Below, in pieces: positions 26,085 through 33,268 of a stretch of 64,000 bases of DNA. Below the pieces are notes generated by a model. It searched no databases, was not told where the DNA came from, and saw nothing but the letters and a program-made list of their open reading frames with translations. A program made the position numbers and the translations under genes. Each line of letters starts with the position of its first letter. Position 1 is the first letter of the stretch. The stretch is from a virus: positions 18,924 through 82,923 of the IMG/VR virus record IMGVR_UViG_3300030107_004423. One strand, given 5' to 3'.

Positions 26085-26687
26085 CTATTTTTTTCTATTA
26101 GGAACATTATGTAAAAATTCAATTATATCTCTTTCTTTAATTTTTAATGCATCTGCAGGATTTTCTGTTCCTAACACTCTTTTAGCAAAATCCTTTCTTG
26201 CTTGACTTTCCTTTTTTAGTCGTTCATCTATTTCTTTTTTTCTAAGATTAGCATCTGAGATAGTATATATAATCTGCATAATATTATCTTGTGCTTGATA
26301 TCCCTCTTCCCTAGCTTTGTATAAATAATCGTCTAAATCTTTAGCTAAAGTTGCGTACATCATATCACCAACATTAGCTTTTTTAGCTCTATCTACAGCT
26401 TTTTTATCTTTAATATCATAATAATCATCAGATTCAGAATCCCAATAATCTTTAAGAAGACTTTGAGTTGTAGCAGAGCCTTCTCCATAATCTTGTCTAT
26501 ATCTATCAGTAGCTAATTGATTTGCACCTACTCCCCAACCCATTAAATCTAAAAATCTTTCGTCATATTTAGGATATCCAGGTATTTTGTCTATTTCCAT
26601 ATCTAAGGGATAACCATGTTTCATGTTAAATAATCGTGACTCTAACGATTCTTTATTATTTTTATACTCATCATAATCATTAGCCAT
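26085..26687 (-). CDS. Unknown late protein, 200 aa
   Basis: Strongly charged, mostly helical (Lys/Asp/Tyr rich), starting MANDYDEYKNNKESLESRLF. The start has AAGGAG upstream and overlaps the end of the small-terminase candidate by eight bases. No conserved motif recognised. Given its position between terminase-like and virion genes it may be a packaging or assembly factor. Confidence 0.65.
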   Translation of the reverse strand: MANDYDEYKNNKESLESRLFNMKHGYPLDMEIDKIPGYPKYDERFLDLMGWGVGANQLATDRYRQDYGEGSATTQSLLKDYWDSESDDYYDIKDKKAVDRAKKANVGDMMYATLAKDLDDYLYKAREEGYQAQDNIMQIIYTISDANLRKKEIDERLKKESQARKDFAKRVLGTENPADALKIKERDIIEFLHNVPNRKK

Positions 26688-27417
26688 TTCCTAACTCCTT
26701 TGGTCTTTCTGCCGCTTCTAGAGTATCATCTGAAAAACCCTTAAATACAGCACCTGTTAATTGAGTAACTTGCGTCTTATTCTTATCTTCCATATCCATA
26801 ATATCAGCAAGCTTAAATAAAGCTTTCAACTTAGTATCATCCTTAGCCTCTTCTTTATCTATTACTCCCTTTATCTCTCTTAGTATATAACCTTCGTCTA
26901 TACCTAATTCTTCCATATGGGGTTTTAATTCTTCTTTCATACTACTTAATATCCTCGTTGTTTTCATTAATTTAGTGGCCTTCATACCTGCATAATGTGG
27001 ATCATTAGTAGGAAAAGCCTCTAAATAAGCTTTCTTTGGATCCATACCTTTACTCACATATTGCACAAATAAGGCCTCTTTACCAGATAAGGTCTGTCTT
27101 TTCTCTACTCTTTCATTACGTTCTAGGTTTCCACCTATACTATATATATTTACTCTTTTAGAGCTATCCAGCTTCTTCTTATCTGATACTATAAATGTCC
27201 CAGTACATGTCCCTATATAATGGACACACCTATCAGCACCACGTGCCTTCATCATCTTACCTTTACGTAAGATCTGAAGTACCGCACCATCATCAGCTAA
27301 CACCCAGTCACCTATAATACCATCTCTCCAATTACGTAGATAAACAAAGTCATCTGGTAATTCGTCAATGGAATCAAATACTGTGTGTTCTATTTTCCTT
27401 ATTCTGTAGTTTCTCAT
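26680..27417 (-). CDS. Putative terminase small subunit, 245 aa
   Basis: The C-terminal ~140 residues show the Terminase_2-like DNA-binding pattern: LSGKEALFVQYVSKGMDPKK followed by AYLEAFP..., a helix with KLMKTTRI, and a C-terminal helical oligomerisation region. The N-terminal ~105 residues are an extra beta-rich domain (DWVLADDGAVLQILRKGKM, THYIGTCTG-like strands). First larger gene of the minus-strand late operon. It is ~9 kb away from the large subunit, which is unusual. No strong ribosome site is visible; a small GC hairpin sits just upstream. Confidence 0.6.
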   Translation of the reverse strand: MRNYRIRKIEHTVFDSIDELPDDFVYLRNWRDGIIGDWVLADDGAVLQILRKGKMMKARGADRCVHYIGTCTGTFIVSDKKKLDSSKRVNIYSIGGNLERNERVEKRQTLSGKEALFVQYVSKGMDPKKAYLEAFPTNDPHYAGMKATKLMKTTRILSSMKEELKPHMEELGIDEGYILREIKGVIDKEEAKDDTKLKALFKLADIMDMEDKNKTQVTQLTGAVFKGFSDDTLEAAERPKELGNG

Positions 27418-27423
27418 AGGCTC

Positions 27424-27439
27424 AAGGCCGCCAGGCCTT
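27424..27439 (-). promoter_or_regulatory. GC hairpin before the small-terminase candidate
   Basis: AAGGCC-GCCA-GGCCTT forms a perfect 6-bp stem with a 4-base loop seven bases upstream of the 245-aa start codon, where a ribosome site would be expected. It may limit translation of that gene. Very GC-rich against local AT-rich DNA. Confidence 0.4.
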
Positions 27440-27448
27440 GGTAAATAA

Positions 27449-27628
27449 TTAAGCTAATCCCAGAATATTGCTATCAAGTTCTAATAACATTCTTGCCATC
27501 TCTTCTGGGCATAAAACATCTTTATCATCTATTGTAAATATAAGCTCTTCTTCATCAAGATATTCATCAATCTCACAACCATCTCCATTATCATCATATT
27601 TAATAGTCAGATTATATTCCTTCTTCAT
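27449..27628 (-). CDS. Small acidic protein at head of late operon, 59 aa
   Basis: MKKEYNLTIKYDDNGDG..., very acidic (DEYLDEEELIFTIDDKD), no motif. AGGAGG four bases before the ATG is among the best ribosome sites in the window. As the first clear gene of the minus operon it could be a regulator or anti-host peptide; unknown. Confidence 0.75.
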   Translation of the reverse strand: MKKEYNLTIKYDDNGDGCEIDEYLDEEELIFTIDDKDVLCPEEMARMLLELDSNILGLA

Positions 27629-27661
27629 AAGTCCTCCTGGATATAGTTCTCCCTGAGAGTT

Positions 27662-27700
27662 TCAAACTTTTAACTTTAAATTTCCTCTAGAGCCAGTCAT
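27662..27700 (-). other. Possible leader peptide, 12 codons
   Basis: ATG preceded by AAGGGAGAT encodes MTGSRGNLKLKV then TGA. The ribosome site is good, but the ORF is too short to prove coding. It could be a leader peptide of the late operon. Confidence 0.25.
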
Positions 27701-28062
27701 ATCTCCCTTACTCTAGATTTATATTAAAGCAGTTTTTATCGGTTATTGGGGACCCCTCAGTTAACTATATTGATAACCTACAACCCAACTTCTGACCCTA
27801 CCAGCAGAACGATTCTCACGTGTACCTTAAGGGTGATAACTATATTTCAATAATTACCGATGCGATAATATAATCTTTGATATTGGTATTTTACAAATGA
27901 TATTTTTGGAATTGTAATAAAGGTTTTAAAAAATGTGGCATTTTGGTGTGTGGTCTTTTATATAGAGGTACCCCCTTATCAGGGGTTTTTCGTTATCACG
28001 ATTTCGTTATTTTTCATTTGTATTTTTTTTGATTAATTAATTCATAAGAATAAGGAGAGCCA
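27701..28062. promoter_or_regulatory. Divergent non-coding region between late and early genes
   Basis: About 360 bases without a credible gene separate the minus-strand late operon from the plus-strand early genes, so promoters for both are expected here. It holds three GATAAC elements (27773-27778, 27836-27841, and inverted at 27992-27997), a repeated AACTATATT (27764, 27839), ATCGGT/ACCGAT arms and very AT-rich blocks. These could be operators, iterons of an origin, or phage-polymerase promoters. I cannot assign a defined promoter box with confidence. Confidence 0.45.
27970..27990 (+). terminator. Terminator-like hairpin before the first early gene
   Basis: ACCCC pairs with GGGGT across a 7-base loop, followed by TTTT. 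It lies ~70 bases upstream of the first plus-strand gene, so it could stop read-through or attenuate a leader transcript. Confidence 0.5.
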
Positions 28063-28344
28063 ATGGCACTAGAAAATGAAGTAGAAGTTGTAGAAGATAA
28101 CAAGTATGCTAATGCTTTAGATAGTCAGCTGCATAGAGAGTATGATGATGGTAAGGCTGAGTATAAGCAAGCTATTAAGTTATGTCATAGTAAAGCAGAA
28201 CGTAGAAGAGTTACTAATCTATACATGGAAGACTTGATGGATCTAGCAATAGATGCACAAGAAGAGCAAGATTGGGAACTTAGAGCTACTATTAATCTAA
28301 GGATTAAAGCTTTACAACGTAGGGTTTATGCTGGTAATAGGTAA
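28063..28344 (+). CDS. First early protein, 93 aa
   Basis: Highly charged helical protein (acidic N-terminus, basic C-terminus RIKALQRRVYAGNR). AAGGAGAGCC is a strong ribosome site. Followed by a hairpin terminator, so probably expressed as a monocistronic early message. Could be a host-takeover protein; no family recognised. Confidence 0.75.
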   Translation: MALENEVEVVEDNKYANALDSQLHREYDDGKAEYKQAIKLCHSKAERRRVTNLYMEDLMDLAIDAQEEQDWELRATINLRIKALQRRVYAGNR

Positions 28345-28351
28345 TGGTATA

Positions 28352-28376
28352 GGGGAATATTCATTTATTCCCTTTA
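28352..28376 (+). terminator. Hairpin terminator after first early gene
   Basis: GGGAAT (28353-28358) pairs with ATTCCC (28367-28372), flanked by complementary TATA bases, and is followed by a T-rich stretch. The downstream ~175 bases up to the next gene contain no ORF I can support; an 8-bp ATAATGAC/GTTATTAT inverted repeat lies near 28410. Confidence 0.55.
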
Positions 28377-28549
28377 TACTTCTTATTCATATGGTTAGCG
28401 TGGACATGATAATGACGCACACATTAGTTATTATTACACCAACTTATACCACACATATACACATTAATAAGCACTTCCATGCAATTATCTTAGGCAACCA
28501 ATAAGAACATAAAAAGATAGCCATTAATAATAAGATAAGGAGATGTAAT

Positions 28550-28762
28550 ATGTATTTGTATGAGGTGTTTATGATAGTTGAGTCAACTGCTCTTACTGCA
28601 ATATTAAACACTAAGTTAGTCAAAGTGGCAAATGTCATGGCGAAGAACTCAAGTTATGCTTGTCGTAGAGCTAGGTTACATTATGATATTGAATCTGAAC
28701 AGCAATTAGTTGCCTATCAGAGGGTGAGATATAATCATCCAATCATAGATGATGATGACTAA
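28550..28762 (+). CDS. Small early protein, 70 aa
   Basis: Helical, hydrophobic-to-basic N-terminal half (VFMIVESTALTAILNTKLVKVANVM) and an acidic end (HPIIDDDD). AAGGAG lies seven bases before the ATG. Flanked by terminator hairpins on both sides. Unknown; likely an early host-interaction protein. Confidence 0.7.
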   Translation: MYLYEVFMIVESTALTAILNTKLVKVANVMAKNSSYACRRARLHYDIESEQQLVAYQRVRYNHPIIDDDD

Positions 28763-28773
28763 ATTAACTCCTT

Positions 28774-28800
28774 GGGGGATGGAGAGAAATTCCCCCCTTA
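28774..28800 (+). terminator. Hairpin terminator
   Basis: GGGGGA (28774-28779) pairs with TCCCCC (28791-28796) with an 11-base loop, followed by CTTAATTATT. Strong GC stem in AT-rich DNA, placed directly after the 70-aa gene. Confidence 0.6.
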
Positions 28801-28829
28801 ATTATTAATTAAAAGAAAAGGAGTAGTAA

Positions 28830-29108
28830 ATGTTCGTAAAATTACAAGTAAATAAGTTTTATAACTTAAATGAAATAAGATCAGTTGAGATAGTACCATT
28901 TGATAGTCTAGGTACAGATTTAAATAGATCATACATAGCAATATATTATGTAGAAAGACATCCTGATGGTGAATTAAATGACACATTATATTATGGTGAT
29001 GATTGTAAGCATGATAATAATCAGTTTAGAAAGGACGTTGAAGAGATTTATAGAGCTACACACACTAAGATGTGGACAGCTGATCGCCAAGCATTTAAAT
29101 TTGAATAA
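28830..29108 (+). CDS. Small early protein, 92 aa
   Basis: Beta-rich N-terminal half (FVKLQVNKFYNLNEIRSVEIVPF, YIAIYYVERH) with a C-terminal helix. AAAGGAG ribosome site. It is the last gene before the structured RNA candidate, whose closing stem begins three bases after its stop codon. No family recognised. Confidence 0.72.
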   Translation: MFVKLQVNKFYNLNEIRSVEIVPFDSLGTDLNRSYIAIYYVERHPDGELNDTLYYGDDCKHDNNQFRKDVEEIYRATHTKMWTADRQAFKFE

Positions 29109-29110
29109 TA

Positions 29111-29678
29111 GTAGCCTGTGAGCTATCTTCAAGGGAGAGTGAGGTAAGTACGATTGCTCCTTTCGCTTACCTCCTCCTGCAGTTTTAATATTATCTACCA
29201 TAATAGATATTTGAATCATAGACTTTTGGGGAAAGGTTGGTGATCTAGTATTGTGTTCTGACCGAAGATTATGGTAGTAATAAAGCCCTCTTAATAGCCA
29301 AGTGTTGTATGAATAGATATTGGAGTGTCTATAAGTACAAATTTACCACAAAGCCGTGACTTGAGAGGGTATAATTTAAGGGCATAAGAATATCTACAAA
29401 ATGTTATTATAAAGACATTTATAATGGGCTAGTAGATAACACCATACTGATGAGTATGTGGCTCTTATGTCCTAAACATTACACTCTAGAGCTAAGAGTG
29501 GAGTAGGTTAATGGCACAAGCTCTGATGGTTGAATCCTGGGATATATATTGATCAACTTATGAATGCTGTTAGCTAGGGTATGTAAATGTATTAATAACA
29601 ATGCAATAGGCGGAAGGACAACACGAGAGTGATAACAAATACCGATGAGCAACAATGAACATAAATTTCACAGGTTAT
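29111..29678 (+). ncRNA. Large structured non-coding RNA candidate (~570 nt)
   Basis: No supportable ORF lies between 29109 and 29722 in a genome that is otherwise packed. The segment has nested complementary arms. Closing stem: 29111-29122 with 29667-29678 (12 bp, four G-U). Inside: 29141-29148/29166-29173 (8 bp), 29195-29204/29268-29277 (10 bp), 29286-29294/29361-29369 (9 bp, one G-U), 29380-29389/29463-29472 (10 bp, one G-U) enclosing 29391-29397/29432-29438 (7 bp) and 29443-29448/29453-29458 (6 bp, GATG loop), and 29482-29487/29495-29500 (6 bp). All arms nest without conflict. Size and multi-branch form recall ornate large phage RNAs such as ROOL or GOLLD; membership is not claimed. Confidence 0.7.
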
Positions 29679-29700
29679 CCTCCATTAATACAGCCTGTGA
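29668..29700 (+). promoter_or_regulatory. Alternative hairpin competing with the RNA closing stem
   Basis: TCACAGG (29668-29674) pairs perfectly with CCTGTGA at 29694-29700, but also with CCTGTGA at 29115-29121 in the closing stem. AGCCTGTGA occurs at both places, so the two pairings are mutually exclusive. The hairpin ends ~20 bases before the start of the next gene. Confidence 0.4.
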
Positions 29701-29722
29701 TGTACATAGAAAAGAGGTAGCA

Positions 29723-29875
29723 ATGAATAAAGATAGATGGTATGAGTATTGTGATGATATTGGTTGTATATGTCAAGGCCGTGATTATGAAATAATTAAA
29801 CATAACATGCTAGACGGATGGTCAAGAGAAATGTCTGAAGCATTGTTAGGTGAACATAAATATGGAGGTATGTAA
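29723..29875 (+). CDS. Small early protein, 50 aa
   Basis: I start at 29723 (MNKDRWYEYCDDIGC) because GAGGT lies just upstream; an in-frame ATG at 29645 has no ribosome site and would overlap the structured RNA. Contains two Cys (C-x5-C-x-C like CDDIGCIC) and a Trp-rich pattern. It ends overlapping the next ATG (TAATG). Function unknown. Confidence 0.6.
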   Translation: MNKDRWYEYCDDIGCICQGRDYEIIKHNMLDGWSREMSEALLGEHKYGGM

Positions 29876-29982
29876 TGACAGATGCAATGTATGATTTATT
29901 ATATATTATAGATATAGTATCGCAATGTGTATTAAGTGGGAGTATTATGATGTATGTTGTATATCATATAATAAAGAAATGA
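29875..29982 (+). CDS. Small membrane-like peptide, 35 aa
   Basis: MTDAMYDLLYIIDIVSQCVL... is hydrophobic throughout most of its length, suggesting a single membrane helix. TAATG overlap at its start and ATGA overlap at its end place it in a coupled string. Its reality rests on these overlaps. Unknown role. Confidence 0.5.
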   Translation: MTDAMYDLLYIIDIVSQCVLSGSIMMYVVYHIIKK

Positions 29983-30251
29983 ATAAATTAGATAATGTTA
30001 GTAAATATTATTTATTAATGGATTACTATTTATTAAGCTTTATGTTCGCTGACTATAAGAATGATAATAGATACTCACTGATAGTTAAAGAGCTAAATAG
30101 GAGATATAATATGATACCCTGCAAATGTATACAATGTGATATAGATATAGAGGATGCAACAGAAGCATTTTGTGAGAAATGTTTAAAGCGTGGTCCTAAA
30201 GATAAACTTAAAAAACTAATAAGAAAGGGAGTAGTTAATGAAAGAAGATAG
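29979..30251 (+). CDS. Zinc-ribbon-like early protein, 90 aa
   Basis: Start at 29979 gives an ATGA overlap with the preceding peptide; a longer in-frame start at 29925 is less likely. The C-terminal half has C-x-C-x2-C ... C-x2-C (CKCIQC, FCEKC), compatible with a zinc ribbon, followed by a very basic end (GPKDKLKKLIRKG). May bind nucleic acid. Overlaps the next gene by 14 bases. Confidence 0.65.
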   Translation: MNKLDNVSKYYLLMDYYLLSFMFADYKNDNRYSLIVKELNRRYNMIPCKCIQCDIDIEDATEAFCEKCLKRGPKDKLKKLIRKGVVNERR

Positions 30252-30552
30252 AGTATATTGGCTGCAAGGCTGGGAAGGTAGAGTAATTCAAGGTGGTTTA
30301 TATCGTAGTGATATAGCTGCAGTAATTAAACTACAAGAACAACATATAAATGGTCATGTAGTAGGTATTAAAATAAGTGAGAAAGAATCAGGTAAAGATA
30401 ATTATACAATTCAATTTATAATAAATACCGAAGATCAAATAGCTACTAATTATGAAAACAAAAAAGAGATGAATAAGCAATACGATGATAAACATAGAAC
30501 TACTGAATTTACAGAAGGCAAGTTATTTAAAGAGGATGATGATAATGTATAA
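30238..30552 (+). CDS. Early protein, 104 aa
   Basis: Beta-rich start (VYWLQGWEGRVIQGGLYRSD) then mixed strands and an acidic-charged C-terminus. AAGGGAG ribosome site lies inside the previous gene. No family recognised. It overlaps the next gene by eight bases, so is part of a coupled early string. Confidence 0.65.
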   Translation: MKEDRVYWLQGWEGRVIQGGLYRSDIAAVIKLQEQHINGHVVGIKISEKESGKDNYTIQFIINTEDQIATNYENKKEMNKQYDDKHRTTEFTEGKLFKEDDDNV

Positions 30553-30694
30553 AAAAGATAACGAAAAATGGGAAGAAGTACCAATGGAAGATTTATGGGA
30601 AGATGGTGAATTAACTGAACAAGAGGTAGCAACTACATTATTTGTAAGAGTAAGGAATCAAGGTATTTGGAAAATAATAAGGAGAATACAATGA
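30545..30694 (+). CDS. Small acidic early protein, 49 aa
   Basis: Start at 30545 (MYKKDNEKWEEVPMEDLWED) is chosen because it overlaps the end of the preceding gene; earlier in-frame ATGs lie within that gene. Acidic N-terminal half with several Trp, basic C-terminal end (KIIRRIQ). Unknown. Confidence 0.55.
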   Translation: MYKKDNEKWEEVPMEDLWEDGELTEQEVATTLFVRVRNQGIWKIIRRIQ

Positions 30695-30987
30695 GTTATT
30701 ACAATACTAACAAGTTGATGGGTAAAGATCTAGAAACAGCTATTAATAAAGCTAAATCACAGGAATCACAGCTAGAGCTACACATGAAAGTTAACTCTAA
30801 TAATAGCTACACACCATTTCAATTACAAGAAGCATTTATTACAGATTATAATATAATATTTCCTATAACATCTGTACGTAGAGCTTTAACTAACCTTACT
30901 AATAATAATATTCTTATTAAAAGTGAGAAAACAGTCATTGGTGATTATGGTAGTCCTAATCATACATGGCAATATAAGGAGAAATAA
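30691..30987 (+). CDS. Winged-helix-like DNA-binding protein, 98 aa
   Basis: Start at 30691 has AAGGAG seven bases upstream. Residues ~40-98 fit a winged helix: helix (SYTPFQLQEAFIT), recognition helix (ITSVRRALTNLTNNN) and wing (ILIKSEKTVIGDYG...HTWQYK). This pattern is common in phage replication or transcription regulators. Possibly an early regulator. Family assignment is by pattern only. Confidence 0.6.
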   Translation: MSYYNTNKLMGKDLETAINKAKSQESQLELHMKVNSNNSYTPFQLQEAFITDYNIIFPITSVRRALTNLTNNNILIKSEKTVIGDYGSPNHTWQYKEK

Positions 30988-31172
30988 TGGCACTTGGAGA
31001 AGTTAGAAAGCGTACTATTACTATGTACGATAAAATGATTAAATATTATAAAAATAACATTGGAGAGATAAGTGAATATGGCAATACTGTTATTACTGAA
31101 GATCTAATAAAGAATATTGAAAAGAGAAGATCTGAATTGTCTGAAACTTATGATAGCCGATGGGTAAGATAA
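30987..31172 (+). CDS. Small helical protein, 61 aa
   Basis: Highly charged helical sequence (TMYDKMIKYYKNNIGEI...LIKNIEKRRSELSETYD). GGAGAAATA ribosome site, one-base overlap with the preceding gene. No family recognised. Confidence 0.6.
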   Translation: MALGEVRKRTITMYDKMIKYYKNNIGEISEYGNTVITEDLIKNIEKRRSELSETYDSRWVR

Positions 31173-31330
31173 AATCTTATTACTGGAAAGAAAGCATATC
31201 ATTTGATGATAGTTTAAATGACTATTTATATTATATGCATGTTAAAGAACAACAAGAAAAAGGAGAACGTAGTGAAGCAAAAATACGTAAAGTATCAACA
31301 AGGAGATGTGTTGATGTTAAGAATAAATGA
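31160..31330 (+). CDS. Small overlapping protein, 56 aa
   Basis: ATG overlaps the end of the 61-aa gene; the reading frame runs 59 bases into the following GTG-start gene. Composition is protein-like (SYYWKESISFDDSLNDYLYY), charged in the second half. Its SD is weak and the long overlap makes it uncertain. Confidence 0.4.
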   Translation: MGKIKSYYWKESISFDDSLNDYLYYMHVKEQQEKGERSEAKIRKVSTRRCVDVKNK

Positions 31331-31703
31331 TAATGAAGAAATGATGGACTCATTTATTAAGTTTAATGGTAAAAGTACCATTCATAGTAGAAAAAATCCA
31401 AAAGAATCATCTGTTGCTACATTAGCATTGGGTGAGGCAACTGGACATCATCATTCTATAGATGTAATGCATGATGAAAATAAAGATGTAGAAGTTACTA
31501 GACACTTTAATAATTGGGGATGGAATAATAGAAATAATCAAGGCTTAGGTCGAGTTCCTGAATATTTTGAAGTATCTGGCTCTGAAGCAACTATTAAGCA
31601 TCAAGAACATGAAGCTATTACATTACCAGAAGGTGTTTATAGAGTTAGAATAGTTAAAGAATATGATCCATTCTCTAACACAGTAAGTGGGGTAGCAGAC
31701 TAA
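31272..31703 (+). CDS. GEATGHHH-motif protein, 143 aa
   Basis: GTG start at 31272 has AAGGAG six bases upstream; an ATG 54 bases earlier lacks a site. Conserved-looking blocks: YQQGDVLMLRI near residue 9, GEATGHHHSID around 53-63, and HEAITLPEGVYRVRIVKEYDP at the C-terminus. This combination appears in uncharacterised bacterial and phage proteins encoded beside a larger partner, as here (341-aa gene). The His triplet could bind metal. Function unknown; possibly part of a two-gene counter-defence or toxin-like unit. Confidence 0.6.
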   Translation: MKQKYVKYQQGDVLMLRINDNEEMMDSFIKFNGKSTIHSRKNPKESSVATLALGEATGHHHSIDVMHDENKDVEVTRHFNNWGWNNRNNQGLGRVPEYFEVSGSEATIKHQEHEAITLPEGVYRVRIVKEYDPFSNTVSGVAD

Positions 31704-32728
31704 TGTATAAAAATATAAAAACACTTATGAGGCATGGTAAAGTAAATGAAGCTCTTATCTGTAGAGGTGGTGCTAAATTCATGTATAATATGTTTTATTT
31801 TGTCAAAATGGCTAAAAATAAGATAAATGTATACAAAGGCAATACATGGCAACAAGGAAAGTATGTAAAAACTCCTGTAGCTAAATTAACCAATGAATAT
31901 ATTATGTTATGTCCAAGAACTGCTTCTGAAAGATATAATAGACCTCCTGATGAAGCTCAAATAGCTAGAAAATGGGATATCTGGGATATTGGATCATTCT
32001 TATCTCTTAATCTATTATATAATACTTATACTAGATATAGCAGAGGATATGACATAGTACATGCAAATGGTAATGAGTTTATTCCATTTTCAAATAAAAT
32101 GAAGTTTGATTGGAATGGAAAGCTAATATCTAAAATACCTAAATGGGCTAATGAAAAGTATAATCAATATTTAGATGAAGATAAGTCTATTAGAAATAAT
32201 GGTGCTAAAGCTAGATATCATGATAAGAAAGCTATTGAAAGATATGAGGCTTCTGAAGGTAATTTTGAATATATACCTATTGATGATGTATTTAAGCATC
32301 GTAATTCAGATAGAAGGCGTAGATTAATAAATCACTTTGGTATAGAACAAGTATTGTCTCCATATAAGCAAAATGTATTAGATAAAGCTACTGTTAATGG
32401 ACTACCATATGAATTGGTACAAATAACAATACCATTATCATGGAGTGAATGGTCAGGACAATCACAAACAGTTCATCCAGACAAAGTATGTACATATCTT
32501 AAAATGACCAATCCTAGTACAGGAGAGTATCATTTAGAAGGTGTTGCTACTAAAGCTGATAATAACTGGGATCATATAGCTGATCTTACTGTTAAATCTG
32601 CTCTTGCATGGAGAGATGGTGAAAATGAAAATACTAGATTCACCCCACTTGATATGCCTGATGGAGTAGCTGAACATGATGGTGGATTGTCTGATTATGC
32701 TTATGTAGAGCCTACAACATTAACCTAA
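31703..32728 (+). CDS. Uncharacterised partner of the GEATGHHH protein, 341 aa
   Basis: Starts on the last base of the preceding gene's stop (TAATG). The C-terminus has a compact conserved-looking block SGQSQTVHPDKVCTYLKMTN followed by STGEYHLEGV and a tail AALAWRDG-like segment, reminiscent of DUF6745-type proteins, an assignment I hold loosely. The N-terminal half is basic and helical. The fixed pairing with the upstream gene suggests joint action. Function unknown. Confidence 0.55.
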   Translation: MYKNIKTLMRHGKVNEALICRGGAKFMYNMFYFVKMAKNKINVYKGNTWQQGKYVKTPVAKLTNEYIMLCPRTASERYNRPPDEAQIARKWDIWDIGSFLSLNLLYNTYTRYSRGYDIVHANGNEFIPFSNKMKFDWNGKLISKIPKWANEKYNQYLDEDKSIRNNGAKARYHDKKAIERYEASEGNFEYIPIDDVFKHRNSDRRRRLINHFGIEQVLSPYKQNVLDKATVNGLPYELVQITIPLSWSEWSGQSQTVHPDKVCTYLKMTNPSTGEYHLEGVATKADNNWDHIADLTVKSALAWRDGENENTRFTPLDMPDGVAEHDGGLSDYAYVEPTTLT

Positions 32729-32738
32729 GGAGGGTTAC

Positions 32739-32903
32739 ATGACAGAGGAGATGATGATAACTGATAATAAAGATGGTGTTATTGCAACACGTAATCGCAT
32801 ATCAGTTACTGTTGATAGAGAGAGCAACGTAGTTTCAATGAAAGACCTAGAGTATACTTTTGAAGATATATTTGCTTTGGCAGATAAACTTAAAAACATT
32901 TAG
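32739..32903 (+). CDS. Small protein, 54 aa
   Basis: MTEEMMITDNKDGVIATRNR... with a very strong AAGGAGGG site. Predicted short beta strands then a helix (YTFEDIFALADKLKNI). Followed at once by a strong terminator, so it closes a transcription unit. Unknown function. Confidence 0.7.
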   Translation: MTEEMMITDNKDGVIATRNRISVTVDRESNVVSMKDLEYTFEDIFALADKLKNI

Positions 32904-32927
32904 AGGTAATTTGAATTGAAGCTACAT

Positions 32928-32978
32928 GGGAGGTGTAATAAAGGTTGTAAAAAACCCTGCACCTCCCCCTTTTCTCTT
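32928..32978 (+). terminator. Strong rho-independent terminator
   Basis: GGGAGGTG (32928-32935) pairs with CACCTCCC (32960-32967); an inner GGTT/AACC pair lies in the loop. CCTTTTCTCTTT follows. It ends the 28.8-32.9 kb gene string. Confidence 0.75.
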
Positions 32979-33005
32979 TGATAGATATCATGAAAGTATT
33001 ATATT

Positions 33006-33173
33006 ATGCAGATGGAAAACAACCAAGAATATAATATTGATGATGAAATTATAAAGGTCTATTTAAAAGTTTATTTAAATGCTTTAGAACTAAAAAAAGA
33101 CCCTAAAGTCATAAACATTATTCAAAAGAGAATGATGTTTTTAGTAAAAAGAAAAAGAATAGATAATAATTAA
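33006..33173 (+). CDS. Small basic helical protein, 55 aa
   Basis: MQMENNQEYNIDDEIIKVYL... with a very basic end (KRMMFLVKRKRIDNN). The ribosome site is weak, and a second ATG two codons later is an alternative. Codon usage and amphipathic helix look protein-like. Unknown. Confidence 0.5.
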   Translation: MQMENNQEYNIDDEIIKVYLKVYLNALELKKDPKVINIIQKRMMFLVKRKRIDNN

Positions 33174-33175
33174 AT

Positions 33176-33236
33176 CCAGTATGGGAATCCATGCTATAAG
33201 GAACTAGACATCCATAGAAGATTCCGTCTAGGCTGG
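33176..33236 (+). promoter_or_regulatory. Pseudoknot-like leader upstream of ERF gene
   Basis: GGAATC (33184-33189) can pair with GATTCC (33220-33225), while CTAGAC (33204-33209) pairs with GTCTAG (33226-33231). The order A-B-A'-B' makes an H-type pseudoknot with the two 3' arms contiguous. CCAG/CTGG (33176-33179, 33233-33236) can close it. It sits 33 bases before the ERF start and could control its expression. Confidence 0.45.
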
Positions 33237-33268
33237 TATATTATCTAATTTCACAACAGGAGAACCCA

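Noticed and set aside
29521-29570. TGGTTGAATCC resembles a tRNA T-arm
   Set aside because: No matching acceptor, D or anticodon arms could be placed around it, and it lies inside the larger nested RNA fold.
29111-29678. Group I intron as an explanation for the structured region
   Set aside because: No P7/R-S type core sequence, no homing endonuclease, and the flanking genes are intact rather than halves of one gene.
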